DNA from: Candidatus Zophobacter franzmannii
GTDB lineage: Bacteria; Cloacimonadota; Cloacimonadia; Cloacimonadales; JAFGVF01
Reading direction: 5' to 3'
Assembly: GCA_030765245.1 (NCBI GenBank)
Contig: JAVCCX010000075.1
Location: 1 to 7,226 of the forward strand
DNA: 7,226 nt
Shown here: piece after piece, positions 1-5,566 of the stretch
Layout of the letters: every line of letters starts with the position of its first letter
Numbering within the stretch: position 1 is the first letter of the stretch
Program-made: the position numbers and the translations under genes
Notes under the pieces: generated by a model
What the model saw: the letters and a program-made list of their open reading frames with translations, nothing else
Told to the model about the DNA's origin: nothing
Database searches by the model: none

Positions 1-27
1 CATAGTTATATGATACTTTGAGTTCAT
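1..27 (-). CDS. 5' end of an unidentified gene (partial, runs off left edge)
   Basis: On the minus strand an ATG at 27-25 opens a frame reading MNSKYHITM up to the edge of the window with no stop. It is preceded by a near-perfect Shine-Dalgarno GGAGGA (37-32) at normal spacing, stronger than that of most genes in this window. The upstream DNA is very AT-rich and holds a 16-bp palindrome at 79-94, as expected of a regulatory region. Nine residues are too few to assign a family. The gene itself is inferred from the start signal alone; the call would fail if a stop codon lies just beyond the edge. Confidence 0.6.
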
Positions 28-31
28 TTCT

Positions 32-37
32 TCCTCC
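32..37 (-). promoter_or_regulatory. Shine-Dalgarno of the left-edge gene
   Basis: The plus-strand bases TCCTCC read GGAGGA on the minus strand, with a 4-base spacer (AGAA) before the ATG at 27. This match is the main evidence that a gene starts here. Confidence 0.65.
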
Positions 38-78
38 AAATCACTATCTATCTACATGGTCTTTTATTTATTACTTCC

Positions 79-94
79 AATAATTGTAATTATT
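79..94. repeat. 16-bp palindrome, possible operator of the left-edge gene
   Basis: AATAATT-GT-AATTATT is an inverted repeat with perfect 7-bp arms and a 2-base centre. It lies about 50 bases upstream of the minus-strand start at 27, where a promoter or operator would be expected. The sequence is pure A/T in its arms, so in such an AT-rich region it could arise by chance. Confidence 0.35.
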
Positions 95-392
95 GTAAAT
101 TTATGCAAGACTTTTCTAAAAACCAGGATACCCCTGTTTGCCCTCGCCCCACACTCAATCTGTTCACTGCGGTGCAAGACAAACCACCAGATTCGGCGAG
201 AATGGTATCTCTGAAGGGCAAATTATCTTTTCTCTCAATTATTTTATTCAAAATCAGCCATGAGCTTCAACACAAGCTGGAAGATTACGCAACGATTCAG
301 TCATACATGGGCTTAACATGCATCAATCCATCAATTTTAAACGCTTTTTGCTCCCTTAACGCTCCATCATTATTCTATTGCAATACCTAATT

Positions 393-447
393 GACTCTTA
401 GTCGACCCTTATTAGACACCTATTAGACCCTTATTGAAACCTATAAG
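393..447. repeat. Tandem array of 11-bp units, consensus GACCCTTATTA
   Basis: Cutting the sequence every 11 bases from 393 gives GACTCTTAGTC, GACCCTTATTA, GACACCTATTA, GACCCTTATTG and AAACCTATAAG. The first four match the consensus at 8 to 11 of 11 positions; the fifth is marginal and runs into the palindrome at 445. A period close to one helical turn would put every copy on the same DNA face, as in iteron-like or cooperative protein-binding arrays. No protein that could bind it is visible in the window, so function is unknown. Confidence 0.55.
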
Positions 448-471
448 TTATACACAATTTGTGTATAACTT
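445..471. repeat. 27-bp perfect palindrome with two divergent DnaA-box matches
   Basis: The arms 445-457 and 459-471 are perfectly complementary around T458. Each arm contains a 9-mer matching the general bacterial DnaA-box consensus TTATNCACA: TTATACACA at 448-456 on plus and the same on minus at 468-460. As RNA it would fold into a long AU-rich hairpin. A short T-run follows at 483-488, but it is 11 bases beyond the arm and the stem has few G/C pairs, so a normal intrinsic terminator is unlikely. No dnaA, parAB or rep gene is nearby, so an origin role is speculative. Confidence 0.6.
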
Positions 472-479
472 TCTATAAA

Positions 480-534
480 GACTTTTTTAAGTATTGTAAT
501 AGAGCCCTAATAGGACATAAATAGAGCAATTTTG
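480..534. repeat. Weaker second block of 11-bp-spaced units
   Basis: Downstream of the palindrome, 11-base steps from 480 give GACTTTTTTAA, GTATTGTAATA, GAGCCCTAATA, GGACATAAATA and GAGCAATTTTG, each beginning with G. Agreement with the left-hand consensus is only about 5 to 8 of 11, so this may be a degenerate arm of the same array or a coincidence of AT-rich sequence. Separately, CCTATTAG (419-426) and CTAATAGG (507-514) form an 8-bp inverted pair flanking the palindrome. Confidence 0.25.
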
Positions 535-553
535 CTGAAAAGAAGATTTTCAA

Positions 554-579
554 CCACGAACCACTCGAAAGACACTAAA
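554..579 (+). repeat. Degenerate CACGAA-type short tandem repeat
   Basis: CCACGAA, CCACTCGAA and AGACACTAAA follow one another. This resembles the intergenic ACCACGAA/CACGAA phrases that recur in many environmental bacterial genomes. The copies here are imperfect and few. The resemblance is from memory, not a search. Confidence 0.3.
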
Positions 580-603
580 AATATAGAACAGAGACTTATT
601 AAC

Positions 604-649
604 GAGTATGATTGTGAAATGTTGAGAAATGAGTATTAGTAGTTGTGAA
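604..649 (+). repeat. Imperfect direct repeat GAGTAT...TTGTGAA
   Basis: GAGTAT (604-609) followed by TTGTGAA (612-618) recurs as GAGTAT (631-636) followed by TTGTGAA (643-649). The two copies start 27 bases apart, and the second has a longer internal spacer. It may reflect an old local duplication; no function is evident. Confidence 0.35.
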
Positions 650-675
650 TCGAAAATATGAACTGTTATGCGTTA

Positions 676-704
676 ATTTCAGTATCTCAAAGAGATCTTG
701 AAAT
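676..704. repeat. Hairpin-forming inverted repeat
   Basis: ATTTCA (676-681) pairs with TGAAAT (699-704) and ATCTC (684-688) pairs with GAGAT (692-696) around a 3-base AAA loop. The two stems are separated by one possible G-T pair and one mismatch. It is the outermost and longest of a row of hairpins continuing to 757. There is no T-run after it, so it is not an obvious terminator. Confidence 0.45.
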
Positions 705-720
705 CGTATGGAATAAAACG

Positions 721-757
721 CAATCAAGATGATTGCGGTACGCAAACCTTTGGTTTG
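721..757. repeat. Three consecutive overlapping hairpins
   Basis: CAATC/GATTG (721-725, 731-735), TTGCG/CGCAA (733-737, 741-745) and CAAACC/GGTTTG (743-748, 752-757) are perfect inverted repeats with loops of 5, 3 and 3 bases. Adjacent stems share 3 bases, so they would form as alternatives or as a compact cruciform-like cluster. Together with 676-704 they suggest a structured RNA or a palindromic interspersed element. GGGGAGGA follows at 758-765, but no gene starts behind it. Confidence 0.45.
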
Positions 758-800
758 AGGGGAGGACAAACTTCGCTTACAACGGGGAATCAGCCTGTCA

Positions 801-819
801 TATCGAAGCTTTATCGAAG
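801..819 (+). repeat. Short direct repeat TATCGAAG
   Basis: TATCGAAG occurs at 801-808 and 812-819, offset by 11 bases, and ACTTCG near 769-774 is the complement of CGAAGT at 815-820. This may be part of the same structured element as the hairpins at 676-757. Confidence 0.3.
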
Positions 820-837
820 TATGGAGTTCTCGTACAT

Positions 838-865
838 GAAATGCATGAAGCTAAAGCATCATTTC
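838..865. repeat. Inverted repeat downstream of the YjbR-family gene
   Basis: GAAATG (838-843) pairs with CATTTC (860-865), with inner ATG/CAT pairing possible after a one-base bulge. It lies 21 bases beyond the stop of the minus-strand gene that ends at 886, so it could help end or protect that transcript. No T-run follows on the minus strand, so a standard intrinsic terminator is not supported. Confidence 0.3.
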
Positions 866-885
866 CCAGATTTACACCTATTTAA

Positions 886-1230
886 CTATCTCTCTCTCTG
901 CTCTCTTTTAGTAAGGCTTTTGAAAACAAGATTGTAGGAGTCTTCAACAAGTTGTTTTAGGAGATTGAGGTCGGCATCTTCAGTCACTATAAAGGTAATC
1001 CAATGCTTCTTATTCATATGATAACCAAGTGTGATGTTATCATACTGGTCAACGAGAGTGAGAACAAAGTCCGGTTCACATTTAAGATTTATTCTTAACC
1101 CGGTTTCGTCTGAGATAATTGCGTAGAGTTTCTTGCCAACTTTCATCACTATGTGCTCAGGTCCGAATGGTCTATCTTCCCAAGTTCCTTTTTGTGCCAT
1201 GCATAGTTTTACTAATTGATCTATTTCCAT
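886..1230 (-). CDS. MmcQ/YjbR-family small protein
   Basis: The 114-residue product fits the full length of the MmcQ/YjbR family (DUF419-type, CyaY-like fold), cytoplasmic proteins often labelled DNA-binding but without a firmly known role. Family hallmarks visible are PFGPEHIVMKVGKKLYAII (21-39), the conserved strand INLKCEP (47-53), GYHMNKKHWITF (69-80) and the C-terminal helix LVEDSYNLVFKSL (94-106). A longer frame opens at 1323, but its 31 extra residues are hydrophobic and unlike the family, and they would overlap the start of the divergent gene. ATG 1230 has a good ribosome-binding site. The C-terminus (TKREQRER) is encoded by an AG-rich simple repeat, so its length may vary between strains. 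It is divergent from the YitT-family gene; no functional link is known. Confidence 0.9.
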   Translation of the reverse strand: MEIDQLVKLCMAQKGTWEDRPFGPEHIVMKVGKKLYAIISDETGLRINLKCEPDFVLTLVDQYDNITLGYHMNKKHWITFIVTEDADLNLLKQLVEDSYNLVFKSLTKREQRER

Positions 1231-1235
1231 ATTGA

Positions 1236-1242
1236 CTCCCTT
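1236..1242 (-). promoter_or_regulatory. Ribosome-binding site fixing the YjbR-family start
   Basis: On the minus strand AAGGGAG lies 5 bases before ATG 1230. The longer start at 1323 has no comparable signal, so the shorter protein is preferred. Confidence 0.7.
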
Positions 1243-1265
1243 TTGTGGAGTAATAAAATAACATC

Positions 1266-1270
1266 GGAGG
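1266..1270 (+). promoter_or_regulatory. Shine-Dalgarno supporting a GTG start
   Basis: GGAGG lies 6 bases before GTG at 1277. The next in-frame ATG falls inside the first membrane segment, so the GTG is the credible start. Confidence 0.75.
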
Positions 1271-1276
1271 AATATT

Positions 1277-2191
1277 GTGAAGAAAAAAAGAAAGCTTTTA
1301 TCTACCAGCAACATTTTGAACATACTTGGGATAATCCTTGGTTCAATGTTAATGGGACTTGGTTATGCAGTATTTTTAATGCCATTTAAGATTGCACCGG
1401 GTGGTGTGGGAGGTTTGGCTCAGATTATATATTTTAAATTGGGAGTTACACCGGGTATATTTATGCTGATGGTTAATATCCCTCTCTTCTTTGTCGGGGT
1501 ATGGCAGTTTGGTAAGCAATTTGGGTTTAAGACTATTATTGCGATACTGCTAACTTCTTTCTTCTCAGACTTCTTTATAAGCCAGACTTTCTTAGGTATT
1601 AGTGCTCTTCAGCCATTTATGTATGTGATTAATGGCACACGAAGTTTTACTAATGAGTACATCCTCGCTGTCTTAGCGGGTGCTCTTACTTATGGTCTTG
1701 GAATTGGACTTGTTATAAGAAACAATGGTTCAACAGGAGGCTCGGATATACCTGCCCTACTCCTTAGAAAGTATTTTGGATTCTCGATGGGGGCCGGATA
1801 TATGGTAATCGATACTGTAATCATTCTCCTGACAGGTTACTTCTTTAAAGATGCAAATCTAATCCTTTGGGCACTCTTTGCCCTGGTTGTAACTTCTAAA
1901 GTTACAGATGTTGTTATCGAAGGATTCTCCGTAACGAAAGGAGTTACAATCCTCTCCGATAAGACAGAGGAAATTAGAGAAGAGATTCTCTTTGAGATGA
2001 AGAGAGGTTGCACAATCTACAAAGGTGAAGGTGGATTCTCTCGTCAACCTCGTGATATTATCTATGTAATAATAACAAATCGGGAACTTGCTCGCTTGAA
2101 GCAAAAGGTTAAAGATATAGATTCGCAGGCTTTCTTTGTGGTTAATGATATTCATCAAACACTTGGGAAGGGATTCAGGAATTTTGAGTAG
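1277..2191 (+). CDS. YitT-family membrane protein (DUF161 + DUF2179)
   Basis: This 304-residue protein has the typical YitT-family layout and length: a hydrophobic membrane half followed by a soluble cytoplasmic DUF2179 domain. A basic N-terminus (MKKKRK) leads into about six membrane segments near 14-35, 47-76, 84-105, 127-147, 172-190 and 193-213. Family signatures include PGGVGGLAQIIY (41-52) and NNGSTGGSDIPALLLRK (149-165), corresponding to the GGxSGL and GGSTGGTD motifs. The DUF2179 domain spans about 220-300, with KGVTILSDK, the GEGG turn (250-253) and AFFVVNDIHQTLGKGF near the end. Family members are predicted transporters or channels of the inner membrane; the substrate is unknown. 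It starts with GTG. The next gene lies 91 bases downstream behind its own possible promoter, so it may be transcribed alone. Confidence 0.92.
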   Translation: MKKKRKLLSTSNILNILGIILGSMLMGLGYAVFLMPFKIAPGGVGGLAQIIYFKLGVTPGIFMLMVNIPLFFVGVWQFGKQFGFKTIIAILLTSFFSDFFISQTFLGISALQPFMYVINGTRSFTNEYILAVLAGALTYGLGIGLVIRNNGSTGGSDIPALLLRKYFGFSMGAGYMVIDTVIILLTGYFFKDANLILWALFALVVTSKVTDVVIEGFSVTKGVTILSDKTEEIREEILFEMKRGCTIYKGEGGFSRQPRDIIYVIITNRELARLKQKVKDIDSQAFFVVNDIHQTLGKGFRNFE

Positions 2192-2229
2192 TTAATAGAT
2201 TTGAACAAGAAGCCAAAAATACAGAAGTC

Positions 2230-2256
2230 TTGACACAATTCCTACAAATTTAAAAT
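2230..2256 (+). promoter_or_regulatory. Candidate sigma70-type promoter
   Basis: TTGACA (2230-2235) matches the -35 consensus exactly and TAAAAT (2251-2256) matches the -10 at five of six positions. The 15-base spacing is shorter than ideal. It would give a leader of about 20 bases before the ATG at 2283. If the organism uses a Bacteroidetes-like promoter (TAnnTTTG), TAGATTTG (2196-2203) is the competing candidate. Confidence 0.4.
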
Positions 2257-2282
2257 GAGATTAAATTTGATTTGGAGATGAC

Positions 2283-3428
2283 ATGAAAAAGATAATAATT
2301 ATTGCATTGCTATGCCTAAGTACACTAATATTTGCTCTTAATAAAGATAACTATATTCCCAATGATGGGATGTTGACAATTGAAGAAAGAACTGAAGGTA
2401 GCTTCGACATTACCGTTAGAACGACTACTCATAATGGACAATATGCTCCAATACATTGTTTTGCTCTTTGGATAACAACTGATCAGGATACATTTGTAAA
2501 AACTGTTGAACGCAAAGCACTTAGCTATATGCAACATTTAGTTAAGTTTATGCAGATGACTGGTGGAAATAGTGTTGGTGCTGTTACCGGTGCTTCTTTG
2601 AACACACATATCACTCACAATGTTTCATGGAATGGACAAAACTACAGTGGTGCTGATATGCCTGATGGTATCTATCGTCTCTATATTGAGCTCACTGAGA
2701 GTAATTCTGCTAACGGTTCAATACCGGATGGTCCTTGGACTATGATAGAGTTTGAAAAAAGTGCAACAGGCTATTCTAATACCTATGCAAATCAAACAAA
2801 TTATCATGATTTAGCTATTGATTATACTCCGGTGATTCCTGTATCTCTTATGAATTTAAGTGGTGATACAGTCGGAGAATTTATCAGAATTAGCTGGCAG
2901 GCTATTGAGAGTGGCGTTGCCGGTTATGATGTATATAGAAATGACTCGGATGATTATAATACTGCTACTGCTATTACATCTACTTTTATACCGGGACAGA
3001 ACCTTGATATCCCTTCGAATTACTCGTATGACGATCTCAATGTAGTTGAAGATAACACCTATTATTACTGGGTTGTTGCCCTTTCTATGGATGCAGTTTC
3101 ATATGAGTTTGGACCTGTTGAAGTTACTTATTTACCTGTAAGTATTGATGAAAACAATGCTACTCCGATTCTCTCAGATGCAGGGAACTTTCCAAATCCT
3201 TTCAATCCTGAAACTACAATTAAGTTTTCACTCGAGACTCAAGCAAAGACAGAAATCAATGTTTACAATACTCGTGGACAGCTAGTTCGTACTCTTGGTA
3301 ACAAGTTATTCTCTGCCGGGTCTAATGAAGTAGTGTACAATGCTTATCCTTTAGCAAGTGGTGTTTATCACTACAGTATCAAGTCAGGTTCATCGCTTAT
3401 ATGGAGAAGTATGGTGCTTGTAAAATAG
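2283..3428 (+). CDS. Secreted DUF2271-like / Fn3-like protein with type IX sorting domain
   Basis: The 381-residue product begins with a signal peptide (MKKIIIIALLCLSTLIFA, about 1-18). Residues about 37-181 resemble DUF2271: YAPIHCFALWI (54-64), FVKTV (71-75), a SVGAVTGAS motif (97-105), THNVSWNG (111-118) and MPDGIYRLYIELTES (126-140). A fibronectin-III-like domain follows at about 186-285, with ISWQA, GYDVYRN and TYYYWVVAL. The C-terminus (about 303-381) is a FlgD-like type IX sorting domain with FPNPFNPETTIKFSL and INVYNTRGQLVRTL, ending RSMVLVK. The protein is therefore expected to cross the outer membrane and be released or surface-anchored. The DUF2271 role is unknown; a flavin link is only suggested by motif similarity. 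GGAG at 2274-2277 supports the start. It converges on dxr with a 32-base gap that holds no clear terminator. Confidence 0.88.
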   Translation: MKKIIIIALLCLSTLIFALNKDNYIPNDGMLTIEERTEGSFDITVRTTTHNGQYAPIHCFALWITTDQDTFVKTVERKALSYMQHLVKFMQMTGGNSVGAVTGASLNTHITHNVSWNGQNYSGADMPDGIYRLYIELTESNSANGSIPDGPWTMIEFEKSATGYSNTYANQTNYHDLAIDYTPVIPVSLMNLSGDTVGEFIRISWQAIESGVAGYDVYRNDSDDYNTATAITSTFIPGQNLDIPSNYSYDDLNVVEDNTYYYWVVALSMDAVSYEFGPVEVTYLPVSIDENNATPILSDAGNFPNPFNPETTIKFSLETQAKTEINVYNTRGQLVRTLGNKLFSAGSNEVVYNAYPLASGVYHYSIKSGSSLIWRSMVLVK

Positions 3429-3460
3429 TATTATGTTTAAAATCTAATATTGGCTTATGG
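3429..3460. other. Convergent intergenic gap without a clear terminator
   Basis: Thirty-two AT-rich bases separate the ends of the secreted-protein gene and dxr. I find no GC stem followed by a T-run on either strand, so termination must be by another mechanism or within the flanking genes. Confidence 0.5.
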
Positions 3461-4600
3461 TTAGTTGTTCCGTAGGGTATAGTCAAAAGCTCTCTTATTA
3501 AATTCTAGGATAGTATCAAGATCCGGGTCTGCAATATTCTGGAAGTGATTAAGTGCACCTTCTACCTTTGAATGAATATCAAGGAATGAAATCTCTTCTT
3601 TAGCAAATAGCTCAAGAGCTGCTTCATTAGCTGCATTCATGATAGTCGGGTGCAGTCCCCCTGTCCTTGCCACTTCTAAGGCAAGCTTGAAAAGAGGATA
3701 TCTATTATAATCAACTTCACTGAAAGTTAGGGGTGGAAGATCAAAGATGTTTGTTTTCACATTCGTGGATTCAATTCGTCCAGGATAGGTTAGTGCATAG
3801 AGAATCGGAAGTTCCATTGATGGGTTACTCAATTGAGCAAGTATAGAGCCATCTATAAACTCTACCATGGAATGCACGATTGAGTTTGGATGGATAACTG
3901 GAGTAATCTGGTCATACTCTATATCAAATAGCCACTTAGCCTCAATGCACTCCAAGCCTTTATTCATCATGGTTGCCGAATCGATTGTAACCTTTACACC
4001 CATATCCCATACAGGATGTTGAATTGCATCTTTATACTTAATCTGAGAGAAATCTTCCAATGGGAGAGATCTGAATGCTCCACCTGAGGCTGTTATATAT
4101 AACTGCCTAATCTCTTCTCGGGTGTGATTACCTAAAGCCTGGAAAATAGCACTGTGCTCGCTATCAACCGGTAGGATTGGTTGGTTGTTTGCTTTTGCCA
4201 TCTTGGTTAAAATGTGCCCTGCCAGAACAAGAGATTCCTTATTGGCAAGTGCTAACTTCTTGCCAGCCTTCAGAACATGATAAGATGTAAGTAGTCCATT
4301 TGATCCGGGCATAGCATTCAGAAAGATATCGAAATCAGTTTCTTGAATTAGTTTATAAAGCTCTTCATGACCTCGATATATCTTTTTGTTTTCAGAATTT
4401 GTACTGAGTTTGACTCCATTAGTAATAACTAAGTTTTCAATCTTGAACTCTCTGGCTAAATCAAGTAGCCCTCTAGCATTTGAGTGTGCTGAGGCTAAAA
4501 CAATTTGGAAACGGTCGCTATGATTGCGTATTATATTTACAGCAGATGTGCCAATGGATCCTGTTATGCCTGCTATGGCAATTTTGAGACGATTACCCAT
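3461..4600 (-). CDS. dxr: 1-deoxy-D-xylulose 5-phosphate reductoisomerase (Dxr/IspC)
   Basis: This enzyme converts 1-deoxy-D-xylulose 5-phosphate to 2-C-methyl-D-erythritol 4-phosphate with NADPH and a divalent metal, the committed step of the MEP isoprenoid pathway in the cytoplasm. The 379 residues are near the usual length. The N-terminal nucleotide-binding motif is GITGSIG (11-17), with Ile where GSTGSIG is usual. LALANKESLVLAG (116-128) is typical. Metal ligands by comparison with E. coli are D146, E148 (PVDSEHSAIF) and E217. Substrate-binding residues S172, H195, S208, N213 and K214 are all present, and W198 sits in the flexible loop (HPVWDMG). The start overlaps the upstream stop by one base (TAATG), indicating translational coupling to the PorV-like gene. 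Here it is not followed by rseP, with which dxr is often linked elsewhere. Confidence 0.97.
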   Translation of the reverse strand: MGNRLKIAIAGITGSIGTSAVNIIRNHSDRFQIVLASAHSNARGLLDLAREFKIENLVITNGVKLSTNSENKKIYRGHEELYKLIQETDFDIFLNAMPGSNGLLTSYHVLKAGKKLALANKESLVLAGHILTKMAKANNQPILPVDSEHSAIFQALGNHTREEIRQLYITASGGAFRSLPLEDFSQIKYKDAIQHPVWDMGVKVTIDSATMMNKGLECIEAKWLFDIEYDQITPVIHPNSIVHSMVEFIDGSILAQLSNPSMELPILYALTYPGRIESTNVKTNIFDLPPLTFSEVDYNRYPLFKLALEVARTGGLHPTIMNAANEAALELFAKEEISFLDIHSKVEGALNHFQNIADPDLDTILEFNKRAFDYTLRNN

Positions 4601-5556
4601 TAAAACTTAACACCAGCGGAGATTCGATGAGAGTTATCAAGCTCATCTTCAAGCTCGTGTTCATAGGCGTAGTTAAGAATGTATTTGTTTATGTTGAATC
4701 CAATACCTGCAGTTAGGTTGTCAATATCGTAACCAACCATAAGTTGTAGGTTTTCGGTAGCAACATACTCTATTCCGGCATGAAAATCTACACCTAAATC
4801 TCCGAGTTGAACTGTAATGTCATCCTCAGCGAAATCAGTAATAATCTCAGCCATACCAACACCTCTGATAGCTTTTAGACCTTTCTTATCGAAGTTATGC
4901 AGATAACTAAACTCTAAGTCGAAAGAAGGTATTACTGCTTCCTTGTCAGAATTAGGCCAGATAATCTGAGTTGTAAAGGCATCATTAATTTTAAGACCTG
5001 TTAGGAAGTTGTCAGAAATCATGTAAAGAACACCGATGTCCATTCCGAAACCATAGCCATTTTCTTCAACCAAACGACGATAGACTAGTTTGGGAGTTGC
5101 CCCAATGTAGAATTTGTCATTTACAGCACTGCCATACCCAAGGTAGAGAACATAATCACTGTTATCCACATATCGGTCTATATAGGGGCGATTATCATTT
5201 GAAAGCTCAGCTTGTTCATCGTTAAGTTTAGTAATTGGGATATCATTGATTCCTATTCTGGTTATAACTGCAGAAAATGGGAAATCACTGTTTCCCCGAA
5301 AGTTAATTGTATCATATTTTAGGAGCCCATTATACTCTTCAGCATGCATGAATTCAATACCTTTCTGCTTAACAAGAGGTAAGATAGCTGGATTCCAATA
5401 GGCTGTAGCATATGAGTTTATGTCGGTAACACCTGTGTTACCGAGAGCATAGTTTCTAACACCGGCACGGAGTTTAAATATCTCCCCTGCGTATTTATCT
5501 GCTGTCAAAAAGCTGATTAACAGCACTAGTAGTAGTAGTAAGTATATCTTTTTCAT
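4600..5556 (-). CDS. PorV/PorQ-like (UPF0164-type) outer-membrane barrel protein
   Basis: The 318-residue product has a signal peptide rich in leucine (about 1-19, cleavage likely near LTA-D) and no lipobox cysteine. The mature start, AGEIFKLRAGVRNYALGNTG followed by AYWNPAIL (52-59), is the signature region of PorV/PorQ-type proteins related to the FadL-like barrels. The remainder alternates short amphipathic strands and ends in phenylalanine (ISAGVKF), as outer-membrane barrels do. In characterised type IX secretion systems PorV carries cargo from the translocon to the attachment machinery; members of this broad family need not all do so. Start ATG 5556 has GAGAG at 5568-5564, which overlaps the stop of the upstream helicase gene. 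It shares an operon with the helicase and dxr. Four CTA codons in a row encode part of the leucine run. Confidence 0.82.
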   Translation of the reverse strand: MKKIYLLLLLVLLISFLTADKYAGEIFKLRAGVRNYALGNTGVTDINSYATAYWNPAILPLVKQKGIEFMHAEEYNGLLKYDTINFRGNSDFPFSAVITRIGINDIPITKLNDEQAELSNDNRPYIDRYVDNSDYVLYLGYGSAVNDKFYIGATPKLVYRRLVEENGYGFGMDIGVLYMISDNFLTGLKINDAFTTQIIWPNSDKEAVIPSFDLEFSYLHNFDKKGLKAIRGVGMAEIITDFAEDDITVQLGDLGVDFHAGIEYVATENLQLMVGYDIDNLTAGIGFNINKYILNYAYEHELEDELDNSHRISAGVKF

Positions 5557-5566
5557 AATTTATCTC

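Larger units (their letters stand above)
28..885. other. Long gene-free region rich in repeats and hairpins
   Basis: No frame on either strand in these 858 bases combines a ribosome-binding site, plausible codon use and a recognisable protein. The stretch at about 120-230 is less AT-rich than its surroundings and resembles nothing I recognise; it may be decayed sequence. The octamer TGCAAGAC occurs at 103-110 and again at about 173-180. From about 390 the region contains 11-bp tandem units (393-447), a 27-bp palindrome (445-471), CACGAA-like units (554-579), an imperfect direct repeat (604-649) and stacked hairpins (676-757, 838-865). These are listed separately. I see no tRNA, rRNA or CRISPR pattern. 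Confidence 0.6.
1231..1276. promoter_or_regulatory. 46-bp divergent intergenic region
   Basis: Both ribosome-binding sites and any two promoters must fit into 46 bases or extend into the coding regions. TAATAAAATAACA (1250-1262) is the only strongly AT-rich patch and could supply a -10 element on either strand. No convincing -35 box is visible. Confidence 0.35.

Noticed and set aside
103..390. 95-codon plus-strand open frame
   Set aside because: There is no ribosome-binding site before the ATG, the product has no recognisable domain and its composition looks random; its 3' part runs into the region just before the 11-bp repeats.
445..490. Rho-independent terminator at the 27-bp palindrome
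   Set aside because: The stem is AT-rich, the T-run is 11 bases away, and no gene ends just upstream on either strand.
28..885. CRISPR array or tRNA genes in the gene-free region
   Set aside because: Repeats are 11 bases or shorter without regular spacers, and no T-loop or cloverleaf pattern is visible.
698..937. 79-codon plus-strand open frame with a TTG start
   Set aside because: It starts inside the 676-704 hairpin, covers the hairpin cluster and continues antisense into the YjbR-family gene; no ribosome-binding site or family resemblance.
1231..1323. N-terminal extension of the YjbR-family protein
   Set aside because: The extra 31 residues are unlike the family, overlap the start of the divergent YitT-family gene, and a good Shine-Dalgarno sits at the inner ATG 1230.
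1859..2158. 99-codon minus-strand frame within the YitT-family gene
   Set aside because: It is antisense to a well-supported coding region and encodes nothing recognisable.
2325..2537. 70-codon minus-strand frame within the secreted-protein gene
   Set aside because: It is antisense to the signal-peptide and DUF2271-like region and is explained as a shadow of that gene.
2860..3045. 61-codon plus-strand frame within the secreted-protein gene
   Set aside because: It is out of frame inside the Fn3-like domain and has low-complexity composition.
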